46,311 nucleotides of DNA from Lysinibacillus antri (GCF_003977595.1 NZ_RYYR01000032.1:1-46311); one strand, 5' to 3'. Shown: positions 19,702 through 28,283, counted from the first letter of the stretch. Numbers and translations are program-made. Notes: a model not told the origin generated them from the sequence alone.

Positions 19702-19741
19702 AAGAGGGCGTCCGAAAAGTGATTTTCGAACGCCCCTTTTT
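19702..19741 (+). terminator. dgk-dck terminator
   Basis: GGGCGTCCGAAAA / TTTTCGAACGCCC with TTTTT. Related in sequence to the hairpin at 10799. Confidence 0.9.
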
Positions 19742-19827
19742 GTCGGGGTAAAACGGTACAGGATGATGAGTAATATGGAAAAGTAGGGGCAAACTATTGG
19801 TGATTTTATCAGATGGAGGGGAACACT

Positions 19828-19995
19828 ATGAATAAAGACGGTAGAATTCATGATGTCAATGACCAGGCAGCACTAAACAATAATATCGGTTCATCTACTT
19901 TACAAATGAACCAAGATATAGCAAGACAGCATGCAAAACCTAAAACAGAGAAGGAAATTAAGGAAACGAAGAATAACAAACATACACTGAACTAA
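19828..19995 (+). CDS. Small hydrophilic protein, unknown
   Basis: A 55-residue, Asn/Lys-rich protein (MNKDGRIHDVNDQAALNNNI ... KEIKETKNNKHTLN) with no hydrophobic segment and no motif I recognise. The RBS GGAGGGG lies before the ATG at 19828, and a strong terminator follows, so it looks like a genuine single-gene unit. Composition is reminiscent of minor small acid-soluble spore proteins, but I cannot assign it to a named family. Confidence 0.6.
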   Translation: MNKDGRIHDVNDQAALNNNIGSSTLQMNQDIARQHAKPKTEKEIKETKNNKHTLN

Positions 19996-20005
19996 GTACT
20001 TAATT

Positions 20006-20039
20006 AGCAACTCCTGAAGTGGGCGTTGCTTTTTTTTTA
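20006..20039 (+). terminator. Terminator of the small gene
   Basis: AGCAACTCC / GGGCGTTGCT hairpin followed by nine Ts. Confidence 0.88.
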
Positions 20040-20056
20040 TGAAAAGATGCTAAAAG

Positions 20057-20085
20057 TGTGACGACTTCACTTGCATTTACGTCTA
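20057..20085 (+). promoter_or_regulatory. Possible ECF-type autoregulatory promoter
   Basis: TGTGAC (20057-20062), 17 bases, CGTCTA (20080-20085). The CGTCTAA -10 is typical of Bacillus ECF promoters; the -35 is a weak match and the spacer is one base longer than the usual 16. Confidence 0.4.
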
Positions 20086-20109
20086 AGTATATAGAAATGA
20101 GGTGGCAAG

Positions 20110-20628
20110 TTGGAACAAGAGATATTAACGGATTGGATTGACGAATACAGCGAGTCAATTTTAACCTACATATTGTTAATGGTAAGAGACTATCAACAAG
20201 CAGAGGATTTAACGCAGGAAACATTTATAAAAGCATATAAAAGCCAACAGCAATTTGAGCAGAGAGCAACAGTGAAAACATGGTTATTTTCCATTGCACA
20301 TAATGTCACAAAAGATTACTTTCGTAAAAAGCATCCCTTGCAACACTATTTTGGTTTAACTTTGGCAGAACGAGACAATCAACCTATACCAGAACAAATT
20401 GTCGCAATGAATTTTCAAACGGAACAATTATATAGAGCCATTCAACAATTGAAACCAGCTTTTAGGCATGTAATCATCTTAAGAAAGTTAAAAGAATTTT
20501 CAACAACAGAAACAGCTCTCGTATTAAATTGGTCAGAAAGCAAAGTGAAAATGACTTTAAAAAGGGCTTTAATAGACTTAAAGGCAGAATTAGTAAAAGG
20601 AGGGATTACCAATGAGATTTTTAGATGA
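20110..20628 (+). CDS. ECF RNA polymerase sigma factor
   Basis: A 172-residue group 4 sigma factor. Region 2 is at about 20-80 (YQQAEDLTQETFIKAYKSQQ, TVKTWLFSIAHNVTKDYFRK). Region 4 is at about 105-160 (LKPAFRHVIILRKLKEFSTT, ETALVLNWSESKVKMTLKRA). TTG start behind GAGGTGG. It is followed by a membrane protein gene overlapping it by 17 bases, the usual sigma/anti-sigma arrangement. The subfamily cannot be fixed from sequence alone. It is a candidate regulator of the operon at 30148. Confidence 0.88.
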   Translation: MEQEILTDWIDEYSESILTYILLMVRDYQQAEDLTQETFIKAYKSQQQFEQRATVKTWLFSIAHNVTKDYFRKKHPLQHYFGLTLAERDNQPIPEQIVAMNFQTEQLYRAIQQLKPAFRHVIILRKLKEFSTTETALVLNWSESKVKMTLKRALIDLKAELVKGGITNEIFR

Positions 20629-21661
20629 ACAATTTAAGGATTTAGAAGAAGAACTAAAGATGACTAATCAATCAAAGGAACAACTAAAGAGTAAAATTTT
20701 ACACAGCAATTATAAAGAAAAGAAACAAAATGTCATGCGTTATGGTTGGGTTGCTGTAGGAGTTTGTTTGTTATTTTTAATCACTTCCCCATTTTACTCA
20801 ACGACAATGGCAAGCATTGCATCAAGGATTTTACCAATCTCCATTACGCCTAGTTATTCAAATGGTCAGTATAATCCGGATTTAACTGCGCAGCTCTTTG
20901 AACTAGTTGAAGGTGAAGGATATAAAGTAAATTCTGTGGGTGTAACACCAAATCCTTATACCATCGATGTTTCCCTTTTCCTTGAAGATTCAACTTTAAA
21001 ACAAGCAATTGAAACAATTGAACCAAAGATTAGAAGTTACTTATTTGAAAATGGCTATGACAAGTATGAATTAAAGTTCTCAGCAATGGCCGAACCTCCT
21101 GCTGCCCCTCAAGAGGATGAAACATTCGACTTGTATGACCAGGTTTGTGAAATAGTAAAAGAAGTATTTACTTCATACGGGTATGCGGAGGAAGCTAACT
21201 TCGAATTAGCTGGTCTTAAATCAGGGTTATTCTCGAGTGTTGTAACAATCGATATGCCAGATCATATTAAGGAATCTGCAGAAATTATTGAGGAACTTCG
21301 AAGTGAATTTAAAGCACAAAACTTAAAGATTAAAGATATAGAAGTATATACATTTAACCTTAAACATCGCCAGCAGCATAATCGTTGGGGTTATGTTGCA
21401 TCAGATATTCATAATGGCATGGCAGGGAAGTCTACTTATCAAGTAACAGGAGTATCTTATAAGGTAAAAAAGGGACATTCCTATGTTTGGCTTAAAACCG
21501 ATTTTAATGAACCTCCATCTAGTGAGATCATTCAAGAAATCGAATTGGCGATCAAGGAGTATCTAGCCTTACCAGAAACGAAAGAACAAATCCAAAATGA
21601 CGATTACACAATTCAATTACTATTAAAAAATGAACAATCATTTTTAGATATAACGAAGTAG
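20612..21661 (+). CDS. Membrane anti-sigma factor (DUF4030-like)
   Basis: A 349-residue protein. A cytoplasmic N-terminus (1 to about 42) leads to one transmembrane segment (about 43-62, YGWVAVGVCLLFLITSPFYS). An extracellular region with two similar alpha/beta halves around LFELVEGEGYKVNSVGVTPN and QVCEIVKEVFTSYGYAEEAN follows. The last part resembles DUF4030 domains that follow ECF sigma factors in the Bacillus cereus group. RBS AAAGGAGGG lies within the sigma gene. The topology and coupling point to an anti-sigma factor that senses an external signal; what it senses is unknown. Confidence 0.75.
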   Translation: MRFLDEQFKDLEEELKMTNQSKEQLKSKILHSNYKEKKQNVMRYGWVAVGVCLLFLITSPFYSTTMASIASRILPISITPSYSNGQYNPDLTAQLFELVEGEGYKVNSVGVTPNPYTIDVSLFLEDSTLKQAIETIEPKIRSYLFENGYDKYELKFSAMAEPPAAPQEDETFDLYDQVCEIVKEVFTSYGYAEEANFELAGLKSGLFSSVVTIDMPDHIKESAEIIEELRSEFKAQNLKIKDIEVYTFNLKHRQQHNRWGYVASDIHNGMAGKSTYQVTGVSYKVKKGHSYVWLKTDFNEPPSSEIIQEIELAIKEYLALPETKEQIQNDDYTIQLLLKNEQSFLDITK

Positions 21662-21669
21662 AATAAATT

Positions 21670-21706
21670 CAAAAACACTTGGCAGATCCCAAGTGTTTTT
21701 GTTTTA
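21670..21706. terminator. Bidirectional terminator
   Basis: CAAAAACACTTGG / CCAAGTGTTTTTG between the anti-sigma gene and the convergent zinc-ribbon gene. Confidence 0.85.
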
Positions 21707-21949
21707 CTCCTCTTGTATAAATTTTACAGTATCATAGCCACAATTTTTACAGATCATTAGGTGAGGGCATATTTGATCTTTTGCTGTATTTGGGTATCCA
21801 TCCCCCATTTTTACTGTTTCTTCATCATTGTAATGTCCATAGGGATCTAAGAAATCTGAAACCTTTCCAGAGTCCTCTAGTTGTATATGACATTTTGGAC
21901 AATGAACTTCTAAAACTTTTAATGAATTACATAAAGGACAAATTGCCAT
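21704..21949 (-). CDS. Zinc-ribbon protein, unknown
   Basis: An 81-residue protein with three CxxC pairs (CPLC, CPKC, CKNC) plus a further Cys-Pro-His, so at least one and perhaps two zinc ribbons. The middle is acidic (DPYGHYNDEETVKMGDG). RBS AAAAGGAG before the ATG. No function is known to me; such small proteins are common in Bacillales. Confidence 0.65.
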   Translation of the reverse strand: MAICPLCNSLKVLEVHCPKCHIQLEDSGKVSDFLDPYGHYNDEETVKMGDGYPNTAKDQICPHLMICKNCGYDTVKFIQEE

Positions 21950-21996
21950 AACGTCACTCCTTTTAACGTAGTATCCATCAATTCCCCAATACTATG

Positions 21997-22755
21997 TTAA
22001 AACTCAAGGATTTCTTGCCTTCTTACAATCTGTATTTTCGCTTCTTTAATCTGTTCCATATAATCTTCTACATTATCGTTATAATGCATAGCGTAAAGTT
22101 TTTCATATAAATTTAATGGATAATAGCCGAGTACTTCTTGAAGATTGGAATGGACTCCGTTTGTCGTAAAACTAACATCTTGGAAAATGGCTACGGTCTG
22201 TTCATTGATATGTCTAAGAATATTAACCATTTGCATATGTTTAATATCTCCGGTGAAAACAAGATTTTGAGCGTCCCATATAATCTTAAATCCGAAGCTA
22301 AGTAACCCTTCTACATGGGCGTTCGTCGTTTCAAAAACTGAAAAAGTATATTCTCCAATTTTAAAATCCTTCCCATCATTCAAAAGAATAAAATTACAAA
22401 AGTCGTCAACGGTACGTCCTTGGTTTTCAAGCCCGTTACTTAGTAATTTTTTAAGAGGAGATAATAGTTTTTCATGAACGATTATTGTTGTTTTGATAGG
22501 TGAATGTTGACCATTTTCAAAATACCAGAAACGCTGCATCACCATTTCCTCTAATCCACCTACATGGTCAAAATGAAGATGAGATATAAATACATAATCA
22601 ATATCGATATAGTTGAATCCCGCTTCAGATAAGCTATTACGAAGTGTTGTTCCGGCATCAATTAATAGGTATTTTTCGTCTAATTGCATGATATAGTTAT
22701 TATGGTAGTTGGTTTTTGTAAAAGCACCACCAACACCTAAAGGATAAATTTTCAT
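21997..22755 (-). CDS. MBL-fold metallohydrolase
   Basis: A 252-residue protein of the metallo-beta-lactamase superfamily. The metal motif SHLHFDHVGG is at about 58-67, and downstream metal ligands are likely in TNAHVEG and FTGDIKHM, with a final MHYNDN. The N-terminus MKIYPLGVGGAFT and overall length fit the ribonuclease Z/phosphodiesterase-like branch, but specific RNase Z features are not evident. Substrate unknown. It stands alone on the minus strand, divergent from the LOG gene. Confidence 0.75.
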   Translation of the reverse strand: MKIYPLGVGGAFTKTNYHNNYIMQLDEKYLLIDAGTTLRNSLSEAGFNYIDIDYVFISHLHFDHVGGLEEMVMQRFWYFENGQHSPIKTTIIVHEKLLSPLKKLLSNGLENQGRTVDDFCNFILLNDGKDFKIGEYTFSVFETTNAHVEGLLSFGFKIIWDAQNLVFTGDIKHMQMVNILRHINEQTVAIFQDVSFTTNGVHSNLQEVLGYYPLNLYEKLYAMHYNDNVEDYMEQIKEAKIQIVRRQEILEF

Positions 22756-22822
22756 AAAAAAGCTCCTTTACAATTAATTCAAGTTATATTGATTGTATCA
22801 AATAAAGTTGGGGGAATAAAAA

Positions 22823-23386
22823 TTGAACGTTGCCATTTATTGCGGTTCACAAACTGGGAAAAGTATAATTTATACGCAAAAAGCAAAGGAACTAGGGGAA
22901 CAGTTGGCAAAAGCATCTATTGGCATTGTGTATGGCGGGTCAAATGTTGGTTTAATGGGTGCTGTAGCCGATGCAGCATTAGCTCATAATGGAAATGTGA
23001 TTGGGATTATGCCAGAACACTTACAAAAAAGAGAAATTGCCCACTTGCATTTAACAGAAATTCACTTTGTTGAATCGATGCATGCACGTAAAAAGAAAAT
23101 GATTGATCTTTCGGATGCCTTTATTGCATTGCCAGGTGGTTGTGGCACATTGGACGAGTACTTTGAAGTGTTTACATGGGCACAAATTGGTCTCCACCAA
23201 AATCCAGTAATTTTGTACAACATTAATGGATTTTATGACGCACTTGTTCAACACTTTGAAAAAATGATTGAAGAAGGATTTATAAGAGAAGAACAAAAGT
23301 CTATTTTACAAGTTGCAACAACACCTGAGGAAATATTACAGATTTTAAATAATCATCGTACAACTTTACTAAATGAAGAAGTTTAG
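22823..23386 (+). CDS. LOG-family nucleotide phosphoribohydrolase
   Basis: A 187-residue Rossmann-fold enzyme of the LOG (cytokinin-activating) family, similar to B. subtilis YvdD. The hallmark PGGCGTLDE is at 104-112, with the conserved Arg of SMHARKKKM near 89 and an N-terminal YCGSQ dinucleotide-binding strand. These enzymes cleave nucleoside monophosphates to base plus ribose-5-phosphate. TTG start after GGGGGA. Once annotated as lysine decarboxylase in many genomes, which is not correct for the family. Confidence 0.9.
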   Translation: MNVAIYCGSQTGKSIIYTQKAKELGEQLAKASIGIVYGGSNVGLMGAVADAALAHNGNVIGIMPEHLQKREIAHLHLTEIHFVESMHARKKKMIDLSDAFIALPGGCGTLDEYFEVFTWAQIGLHQNPVILYNINGFYDALVQHFEKMIEEGFIREEQKSILQVATTPEEILQILNNHRTTLLNEEV

Positions 23387-23391
23387 AAATT

Positions 23392-23431
23392 AAACGAGGA
23401 AAGCAAGTAGTATGCAATCCTCGTTTATTTT
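23392..23431. terminator. LOG gene terminator
   Basis: AAACGAGGA / TCCTCGTTT hairpin then ATTTTAAA. It reaches the end of the convergent gene. Confidence 0.75.
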
Positions 23432-23805
23432 AAAATAAACGCCACTAATAATGGGATTGTCATTAGTAGTAAAACGCCAAAGCTCCATAAAACTTGTTTC
23501 GTAGTCGACATGTTTTTAGGGCGAATGCTGATGGTATCGTATAAATCGTTTACTGCCCGTTGTTCTTTCTTATAGAGCATCTTTTGGAATGCATCATAGT
23601 CTTCAATATATTTATATGGGGATTCTAACCCGAATCGAATGGCACGAACATCATCTGTTACATCTCGATTATCATGGAAATAAAGAATGGTTGGTGCAAG
23701 GCCTCCTGTTGACTTTGCAATGACATCAATCTCATAAGTCGCCATTTTGTAACTAATTTCACCATTTTCTTTTTGGTACTGTGTGACTAATCGATTAAAT
23801 TTCAT
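23425..23805 (-). CDS. Tail-anchored membrane protein, unknown
   Basis: A 126-residue protein with a soluble N-terminal domain (MKFNRLVTQYQKENGEISYK...) and one C-terminal transmembrane helix (VLWSFGVLLLMTIPLLVAFI) ending with LK, so a C-tail anchor with the body in the cytoplasm. The ATG at 23805 has GGGAG 8 bases upstream; an in-frame extension to 23877 has no better RBS. I do not recognise a family. Confidence 0.6.
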   Translation of the reverse strand: MKFNRLVTQYQKENGEISYKMATYEIDVIAKSTGGLAPTILYFHDNRDVTDDVRAIRFGLESPYKYIEDYDAFQKMLYKKEQRAVNDLYDTISIRPKNMSTTKQVLWSFGVLLLMTIPLLVAFILK

Positions 23806-24038
23806 AACAATCACTCCCATCCTCATTATGTATTCCTTTTGTAAAATCCCTTCCATTCTCACCGACATTATGTCCAATTCATAAAATTTTATTCGAGTTA
23901 AACATGATTGAACTTTTGTAATATATGAGGAATTTGAAAAAGTGCTATAGAATTTCCAAAAACCTATTTAACTTAATTTAATATTCCTTTATCATTATAA
24001 TTATTACAAAATTCTGTAATTTTTAAGGGGTGTATGTT

Positions 24039-24662
24039 TTGGAAACAACAACAATTCAGGAGAGATTAATTGCTTTGCCAACTACTGCGATTTCGGATGC
24101 AACGGGTGGTCATACGAATCTTCATGCGAGTATTAAACCGTTGTCTGATCATTTTAAAATTGCGGGACGAGCATTAACTGTACGACTTCCAGATGGGGAA
24201 AATGGAGCCGTACTAGAGGCAATTAGCAAGGCACAAAAAGGGGATATTTTAGTTATTGATGCAAAGGGAAATACAAATCGAGCAGTTGCAGGAGACTTTG
24301 TTATTTCGCTTGCTAAAGGCGTTGGGGTACAAGGATTTGTGGTAGATGGGGTCATTCGCGATATTGCAGCTATCCGAGAGCTAGACTTCCCTGTATTTTC
24401 ATTAGGAACAACGGTGGCAGCTGGAAATAAACATGGGGGTGGCGTACTAGGTGTACCAGTTTCAGTAGGTGGTGTCACTGTAAACCCAGGAGATTTTATT
24501 ATTGGAGATATCGATGGTGTAGTTGTAGTTCCTCAAGAAGACGTTGATCAAATTGCAGACGCTGCAGAAGCAAAAGTGGCAAAAGATGAAGCACGTGAAA
24601 AAGAAGCTTTAGCCAATGGAGAAGAGTCTATTCGTGCGTATTTAGCAAAAGTAGTAAAATAA
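24039..24662 (+). CDS. RraA-family protein (HMG aldolase-like)
   Basis: A 207-residue protein of the RraA/4-hydroxy-4-methyl-2-oxoglutarate aldolase family. Conserved blocks: ISDATGG near the N-terminus, GRALTVRLPDGEN, and GVQGFVVDGVIRDIAAI containing the Arg-Asp pair that binds substrate and metal. Then comes GDIDGVVVVP. In Gram-positive bacteria these are usually aldolases or oxaloacetate decarboxylases rather than RNase E inhibitors. The TTG at 24039 is chosen since AAGGGG lies 8 bases before it, whereas the GTG at 24030 overlaps that RBS. Confidence 0.8.
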   Translation: METTTIQERLIALPTTAISDATGGHTNLHASIKPLSDHFKIAGRALTVRLPDGENGAVLEAISKAQKGDILVIDAKGNTNRAVAGDFVISLAKGVGVQGFVVDGVIRDIAAIRELDFPVFSLGTTVAAGNKHGGGVLGVPVSVGGVTVNPGDFIIGDIDGVVVVPQEDVDQIADAAEAKVAKDEAREKEALANGEESIRAYLAKVVK

Positions 24663-24691
24663 AAACTATAACGCATTTAATTTTGTATAAT

Positions 24692-24722
24692 AAAAAGCCG
24701 CGAAAAAAATCGCGGCTTTTTC
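24692..24722. terminator. Bidirectional terminator
   Basis: AAAAAGCCGCG / CGCGGCTTTTT, serving the RraA gene and the convergent symporter. Confidence 0.92.
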
Positions 24723-24729
24723 AATCGTA

Positions 24730-25998
24730 TTATTTAGATAATTCAGCAGCATACGCTTCCATTTTTTCTTCATCAAAACGTTTTTCCCATTTCGACATAA
24801 CGATTGCAGCTAATGAGTTCCCAACAACGTTTACTGCTGTTCGAGCCATATCTAGAATACGGTCAATACCAGCGATAAATGCTAAACCTTCTAATGGAAT
24901 TCCAACAGAACCTAAAGTTGCTAAAAGTACTACGAAGGATACACCAGGAACCCCTGCAATCCCTTTAGAAGTAACCATTAATACAAGCATTAACGTAATT
25001 TGTTCCATTAAACTTAAATCAATACCATACATTTGTGCAATGAAGATTGCGGCAATGGCTTGATATAATGTTGATCCATCTAGGTTAAAGGAATAACCCG
25101 TTGGAATAACAAATGACGTAATATCTTTAGGGCAACCCATTTTTTCCATCTTCATCATAATACGTGGTAAAACGGTTTCAGAACTTGATGTAGAGTAAGC
25201 TAAAATAAGCTCGTCCTTTAACACCTTAAGTAATTTGAAAATATTAATACCAACGATTTTAGCTGTAAGTCCTAATACAACAACTACAAAGAAGATCATC
25301 GCTGCGTAAACTAGGATTGCTAATTTGCCTAATGGAATTAATGATGATAAACCAAATTTTGAAACAGTTACACCAATTAAACCGAATACCCCAAGTGGAG
25401 CAAATTTCATTACTGTGTTTGTAACCCAGAACATCGCATCGGCTACACCTTGAGCAACAGCTAATACTGGTTTCCCTTTTTCACCGATTGCCGCAACTCC
25501 TAAACCAAACAGTACTGAGAAGAAAATGACTTGTAACATGTTTGCGTTAGCCATTGAGCTGATGATATTTGTTGGAACAATACTAACGATTGTATGTAAC
25601 AAGCCGCCGTCATGTTCAACAGTTTCAGATGTCTCAACATAAGTTGAAATATCCGTTTGCGTTAATTCATCCATGTTAATGCCGGCACCCGGTTGGAACA
25701 AGTTTGCTGCCCCTAAACCAATAATGATGGCAATTGTTGTAATAATTTCGAAGTATAGTAGCGTTTTACCACCAAGGCGACCAAGTTGTTTCATATCTCC
25801 TGTACCCGCTACACCAATTACTAACGTAGAGATAATGATTGGAACAACAATCATTTTAATTAAATTTAAAAAGATTGTCCCAAGTGGTTGTAAATATGTT
25901 TCAACATTCGGGTTGCCATAAAAAACAGCCCCAACGATAATCCCCAATACAAGACCAATTAAAATTTGCGAAGCTAAACTTAGCTTAAACTTTTTCAT
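24730..25998 (-). CDS. Dicarboxylate/amino acid:cation symporter (glutamate/aspartate)
   Basis: A 422-residue DAACS-family symporter akin to GltP/GltT of B. subtilis, which takes up glutamate or aspartate with H+ or Na+. About eight membrane helices and two re-entrant loops are expected. Family motifs seen: LIKMIVVPIIISTLVIGVAG, the first serine-rich loop YSTSSSETVLPRIM, GYSFNLDGSTLY, TSKGIAGVPG and the substrate-site DRILDMARTAVNVVGNS. The ATG follows GGGGGGAAG. It lies downstream of the glnK-glnL pair on the same strand, with a GlnL-like site between; transport is probably controlled by that system. Confidence 0.9.
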   Translation of the reverse strand: MKKFKLSLASQILIGLVLGIIVGAVFYGNPNVETYLQPLGTIFLNLIKMIVVPIIISTLVIGVAGTGDMKQLGRLGGKTLLYFEIITTIAIIIGLGAANLFQPGAGINMDELTQTDISTYVETSETVEHDGGLLHTIVSIVPTNIISSMANANMLQVIFFSVLFGLGVAAIGEKGKPVLAVAQGVADAMFWVTNTVMKFAPLGVFGLIGVTVSKFGLSSLIPLGKLAILVYAAMIFFVVVVLGLTAKIVGINIFKLLKVLKDELILAYSTSSSETVLPRIMMKMEKMGCPKDITSFVIPTGYSFNLDGSTLYQAIAAIFIAQMYGIDLSLMEQITLMLVLMVTSKGIAGVPGVSFVVLLATLGSVGIPLEGLAFIAGIDRILDMARTAVNVVGNSLAAIVMSKWEKRFDEEKMEAYAAELSK

Positions 25999-26034
25999 TT
26001 ACTTCCCCCCAATTTTATAATATCTATCTTGCCC

Positions 26035-26040
26035 ATTATA
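26035..26040 (-). promoter_or_regulatory. Symporter -10 element
   Basis: TATAAT on the minus strand, about 37 bases before the symporter ATG; the -35 at the right distance (TTATAA) is poor, as expected for an activator-dependent promoter. Confidence 0.5.
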
Positions 26041-26069
26041 ATTAGGATAAGAAGGACTTATAAAATACG

Positions 26070-26085
26070 ACAGAATCCGACAAAA
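26070..26085 (-). promoter_or_regulatory. GlnL-type direct repeat
   Basis: Minus strand reads TTTTGT-CGGA-TTCTGT. It matches the direct repeat TTTTGT-N4-TTTTGT that I recall for GlnL in front of B. subtilis glnT, with one mismatch. It lies directly after the glnL stop codon and just upstream of the -35 position of the symporter. Confidence 0.6.
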
Positions 26086-26958
26086 TTATTTTGAATTTAT
26101 ATCAGAAAATAATACTTGAATAAACTTTTTTATATTTACCTTTGCTTTTCTAGGTTCATTTTTTTCAATTTGGCGCATTAAAGATCGAATATCCGTAAAG
26201 TCAAAGTATCGAGGGGCATAGTATTCAAATTCTGAATTAGTATAGTCGACTATTCCTAAGTTTGCTAAATTAATCATTGCGGCTAAAATGGTTCTGCGTA
26301 CTCGTTGTTCTATTGCTTTACTTTCTTTTGTAATATCCTCTTGCGTATGCTTTGTAAACGCTGAAACGCGCTCATATAATTCTTTTAAAGGAGGGAGAGG
26401 GGCGATTTGTTGTTTGTCTAAAAGTAAGAGCTCAATAATTTGTGTAATATCCTCGCTTCCAACTTCGCCGATTATCCCTAAGTCATTTAAAATTGTTTGA
26501 ATATGTTCTCGAGATGTTTTTTGTGTATGTTTTAAATTTGGTAAATCAAAATTTGATAAGGATTGGCGAATTGCTAAAATGGAATTTTTTAATCGATATT
26601 GTTCTTCTGTTTTACGTAGAACCATTTCAACTTCGATTTTGTTAATAGGCTTATTGATGAAAAATTCAATTCCTTTTTCATAGCTTTCTGCAACCATATC
26701 TTTATTTACTACTTGTGAAATCATAATAAAAATCCCCAAAAAATTTTGTTCGCGAAGCTTTTCAATTGTTGCAATTCCATCCAACTTGGGCATAAGTAAA
26801 TCAATTAATACAAAATCAGGTTGAATCGCTAAGATTTGAGGAATAGCATCTTGTCCATTTTCAGCCTCTCCAATGACCGTTCCGAGCTGACTATTTTCGA
26901 TAATATTTGTTAACATCATTCGACTTGCACGATCATCATCAACAATAAAATAACGCAT
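26086..26958 (-). CDS. glnL: Response regulator, GlnL (YcbB) family
   Basis: A 290-residue response regulator. Receiver domain 1-120 with acidic pocket VDDD (7-9), phospho-acceptor Asp53 (FVLIDLLMP) and Lys103 (INKP). It is followed by a YcbB-type DNA-binding domain (about 150-285) characteristic of GlnL, which in B. subtilis activates glutamine transport and glutaminase genes in response to glutamine. It starts two bases after the sensor kinase gene. The symbol is by family resemblance; the controlled gene here is a glutamate-type symporter rather than glnT. Confidence 0.82.
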   Translation of the reverse strand: MRYFIVDDDRASRMMLTNIIENSQLGTVIGEAENGQDAIPQILAIQPDFVLIDLLMPKLDGIATIEKLREQNFLGIFIMISQVVNKDMVAESYEKGIEFFINKPINKIEVEMVLRKTEEQYRLKNSILAIRQSLSNFDLPNLKHTQKTSREHIQTILNDLGIIGEVGSEDITQIIELLLLDKQQIAPLPPLKELYERVSAFTKHTQEDITKESKAIEQRVRRTILAAMINLANLGIVDYTNSEFEYYAPRYFDFTDIRSLMRQIEKNEPRKAKVNIKKFIQVLFSDINSK

Positions 26959-26960
26959 TT

Positions 26961-28217
26961 TTAATTATCCCCTCTATATAACTTATGTGTTGGAATTACT
27001 ATAGTGAATTTTGTCGTTTCATCGCTTGTAACAGCTATTTCACCTTCCAATCGTTCAATAATTGATTGGACATGGGATAAACCAATTCCAGTGGATGCGT
27101 TGCCATCATTGTTAAATTTTGTAGTAAAACCCGCATCAAAAATAATAGGAAGCATTGTTTTAGGAATTCCAATGCCTGTATCTTCTACAGTAATGACTGT
27201 TTTGTTTTTAGTTATATTTACTGCAATATTAATTGTACCTTTATCAATTATTGCTTCAATGGCATTTGCTACTAAATTATTTAATAAAGCAAGCAGTGCA
27301 ATGGGTTCTTCTATATAAAAGTTTTTATTATACGAGACGTTAAAATGGATATCCTTTTTATGATATTCGGTATAGGTTTTATTTCCTGCTGTAATATAAT
27401 GAAGTAAATTTGATAGTAATGTCGAATCTAATGATTTTGTTGTCGTAATTTTAGATAAGCTCGAATAAATGCGTTGACTATCTTTTTTTACTTCATGAAT
27501 TTCTTGAGAAATCATAAGTGCCTGTGTACTTAAGTTACTATCTAATGGTTTTAATTGTTTATATAATTCAAAACTAGAAGCTGTAATTTGTTCAATGTGA
27601 TCCATTGATTTTTTTAAATACATCGTTTCCACATAAAGGTTTGAACCAATCGATAATAGTTGCTGAACTTGTTTCTTTTGTTCAGCAATTGTGATGGTAC
27701 TATAAATTCCAACCACTGAAAAGCTTCGAATAAATGCGATGGTTATAAATAATATAAACTCCTCGGTATGTATGGTGTGTTTAGTTACAAAAAGTAAAGT
27801 AAACGCTTCCTCAATCATATTGCTAATAATTTCAAAGATTGCAGCAAATAAACCTAATGCAAGTGGTTTTGTTTTATATAATTCGATATTCAACTTGTGT
27901 AAACAGAAAGCAAAAGAAATGTAAAATAGCGCTGCTGGAAAACGCTCAACAAAGCTCGTTAGTAACTCTTCATTCATAAATAAATAATCTAAACTTACTC
28001 GCCATAATACGATTGTAACACCAGTTATAATCCCTGTTTTCAATATAGGGACGGGTTTAATTAGTACGGCTAATAAGAAAATAATTGTCCCCAACCCAAA
28101 ACGAAAAGGGGCATCTTCAAATGGGACAAGTTTAATTTCACTCCCGATTGTTGTTACAAGGGCTATTAGTATGATGGTAAGTATAGGAGAAAAATTGATA
28201 TTATTTTTAACGTCCAT
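26961..28217 (-). CDS. glnK: Sensor histidine kinase, GlnK (YcbA) family
   Basis: A 418-residue kinase. Residues 1 to about 175 are membrane-embedded with six or so hydrophobic segments. Then comes a linker helix, an H-box with His241 (SQEIHEVKKDSQR), and an ATPase domain with N box NNLVANAIEA (313-322), DTGIGIP (346-352) and STGIGLSHV (375-383). The build is like B. subtilis GlnK/YcbA. The ATG has AAGGGG 8 bases upstream. It forms an operon with glnL. A terminator-like hairpin separates it from the upstream tRNA-Ser on the same strand. Confidence 0.82.
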   Translation of the reverse strand: MDVKNNINFSPILTIILIALVTTIGSEIKLVPFEDAPFRFGLGTIIFLLAVLIKPVPILKTGIITGVTIVLWRVSLDYLFMNEELLTSFVERFPAALFYISFAFCLHKLNIELYKTKPLALGLFAAIFEIISNMIEEAFTLLFVTKHTIHTEEFILFITIAFIRSFSVVGIYSTITIAEQKKQVQQLLSIGSNLYVETMYLKKSMDHIEQITASSFELYKQLKPLDSNLSTQALMISQEIHEVKKDSQRIYSSLSKITTTKSLDSTLLSNLLHYITAGNKTYTEYHKKDIHFNVSYNKNFYIEEPIALLALLNNLVANAIEAIIDKGTINIAVNITKNKTVITVEDTGIGIPKTMLPIIFDAGFTTKFNNDGNASTGIGLSHVQSIIERLEGEIAVTSDETTKFTIVIPTHKLYRGDN

Positions 28218-28240
28218 TTTACAGACCCCTTCAATTTTAA

Positions 28241-28283
28241 AAATAAAAAAGTACCAAACGTAAAAAGCAGCTTTGTACTTTTA
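28241..28283 (-). terminator. Hairpin upstream of glnK (terminator or attenuator)
   Basis: Minus strand AAAAGTAC...GTACTTTT followed by TTATTTTT, 24 bases before glnK. It may be a second terminator for the tRNA or a leader attenuator. Confidence 0.5.

Noticed and set aside
24149..24478. 109-codon minus-strand frame opposite the RraA-family gene
   Set aside because: Pro/Ser/Thr-rich complement of a Gly/Val-rich enzyme; no independent support.
24683..25063. 126-codon plus-strand frame opposite the symporter
   Set aside because: Starts in the terminator stem and mirrors the symporter C-terminus.
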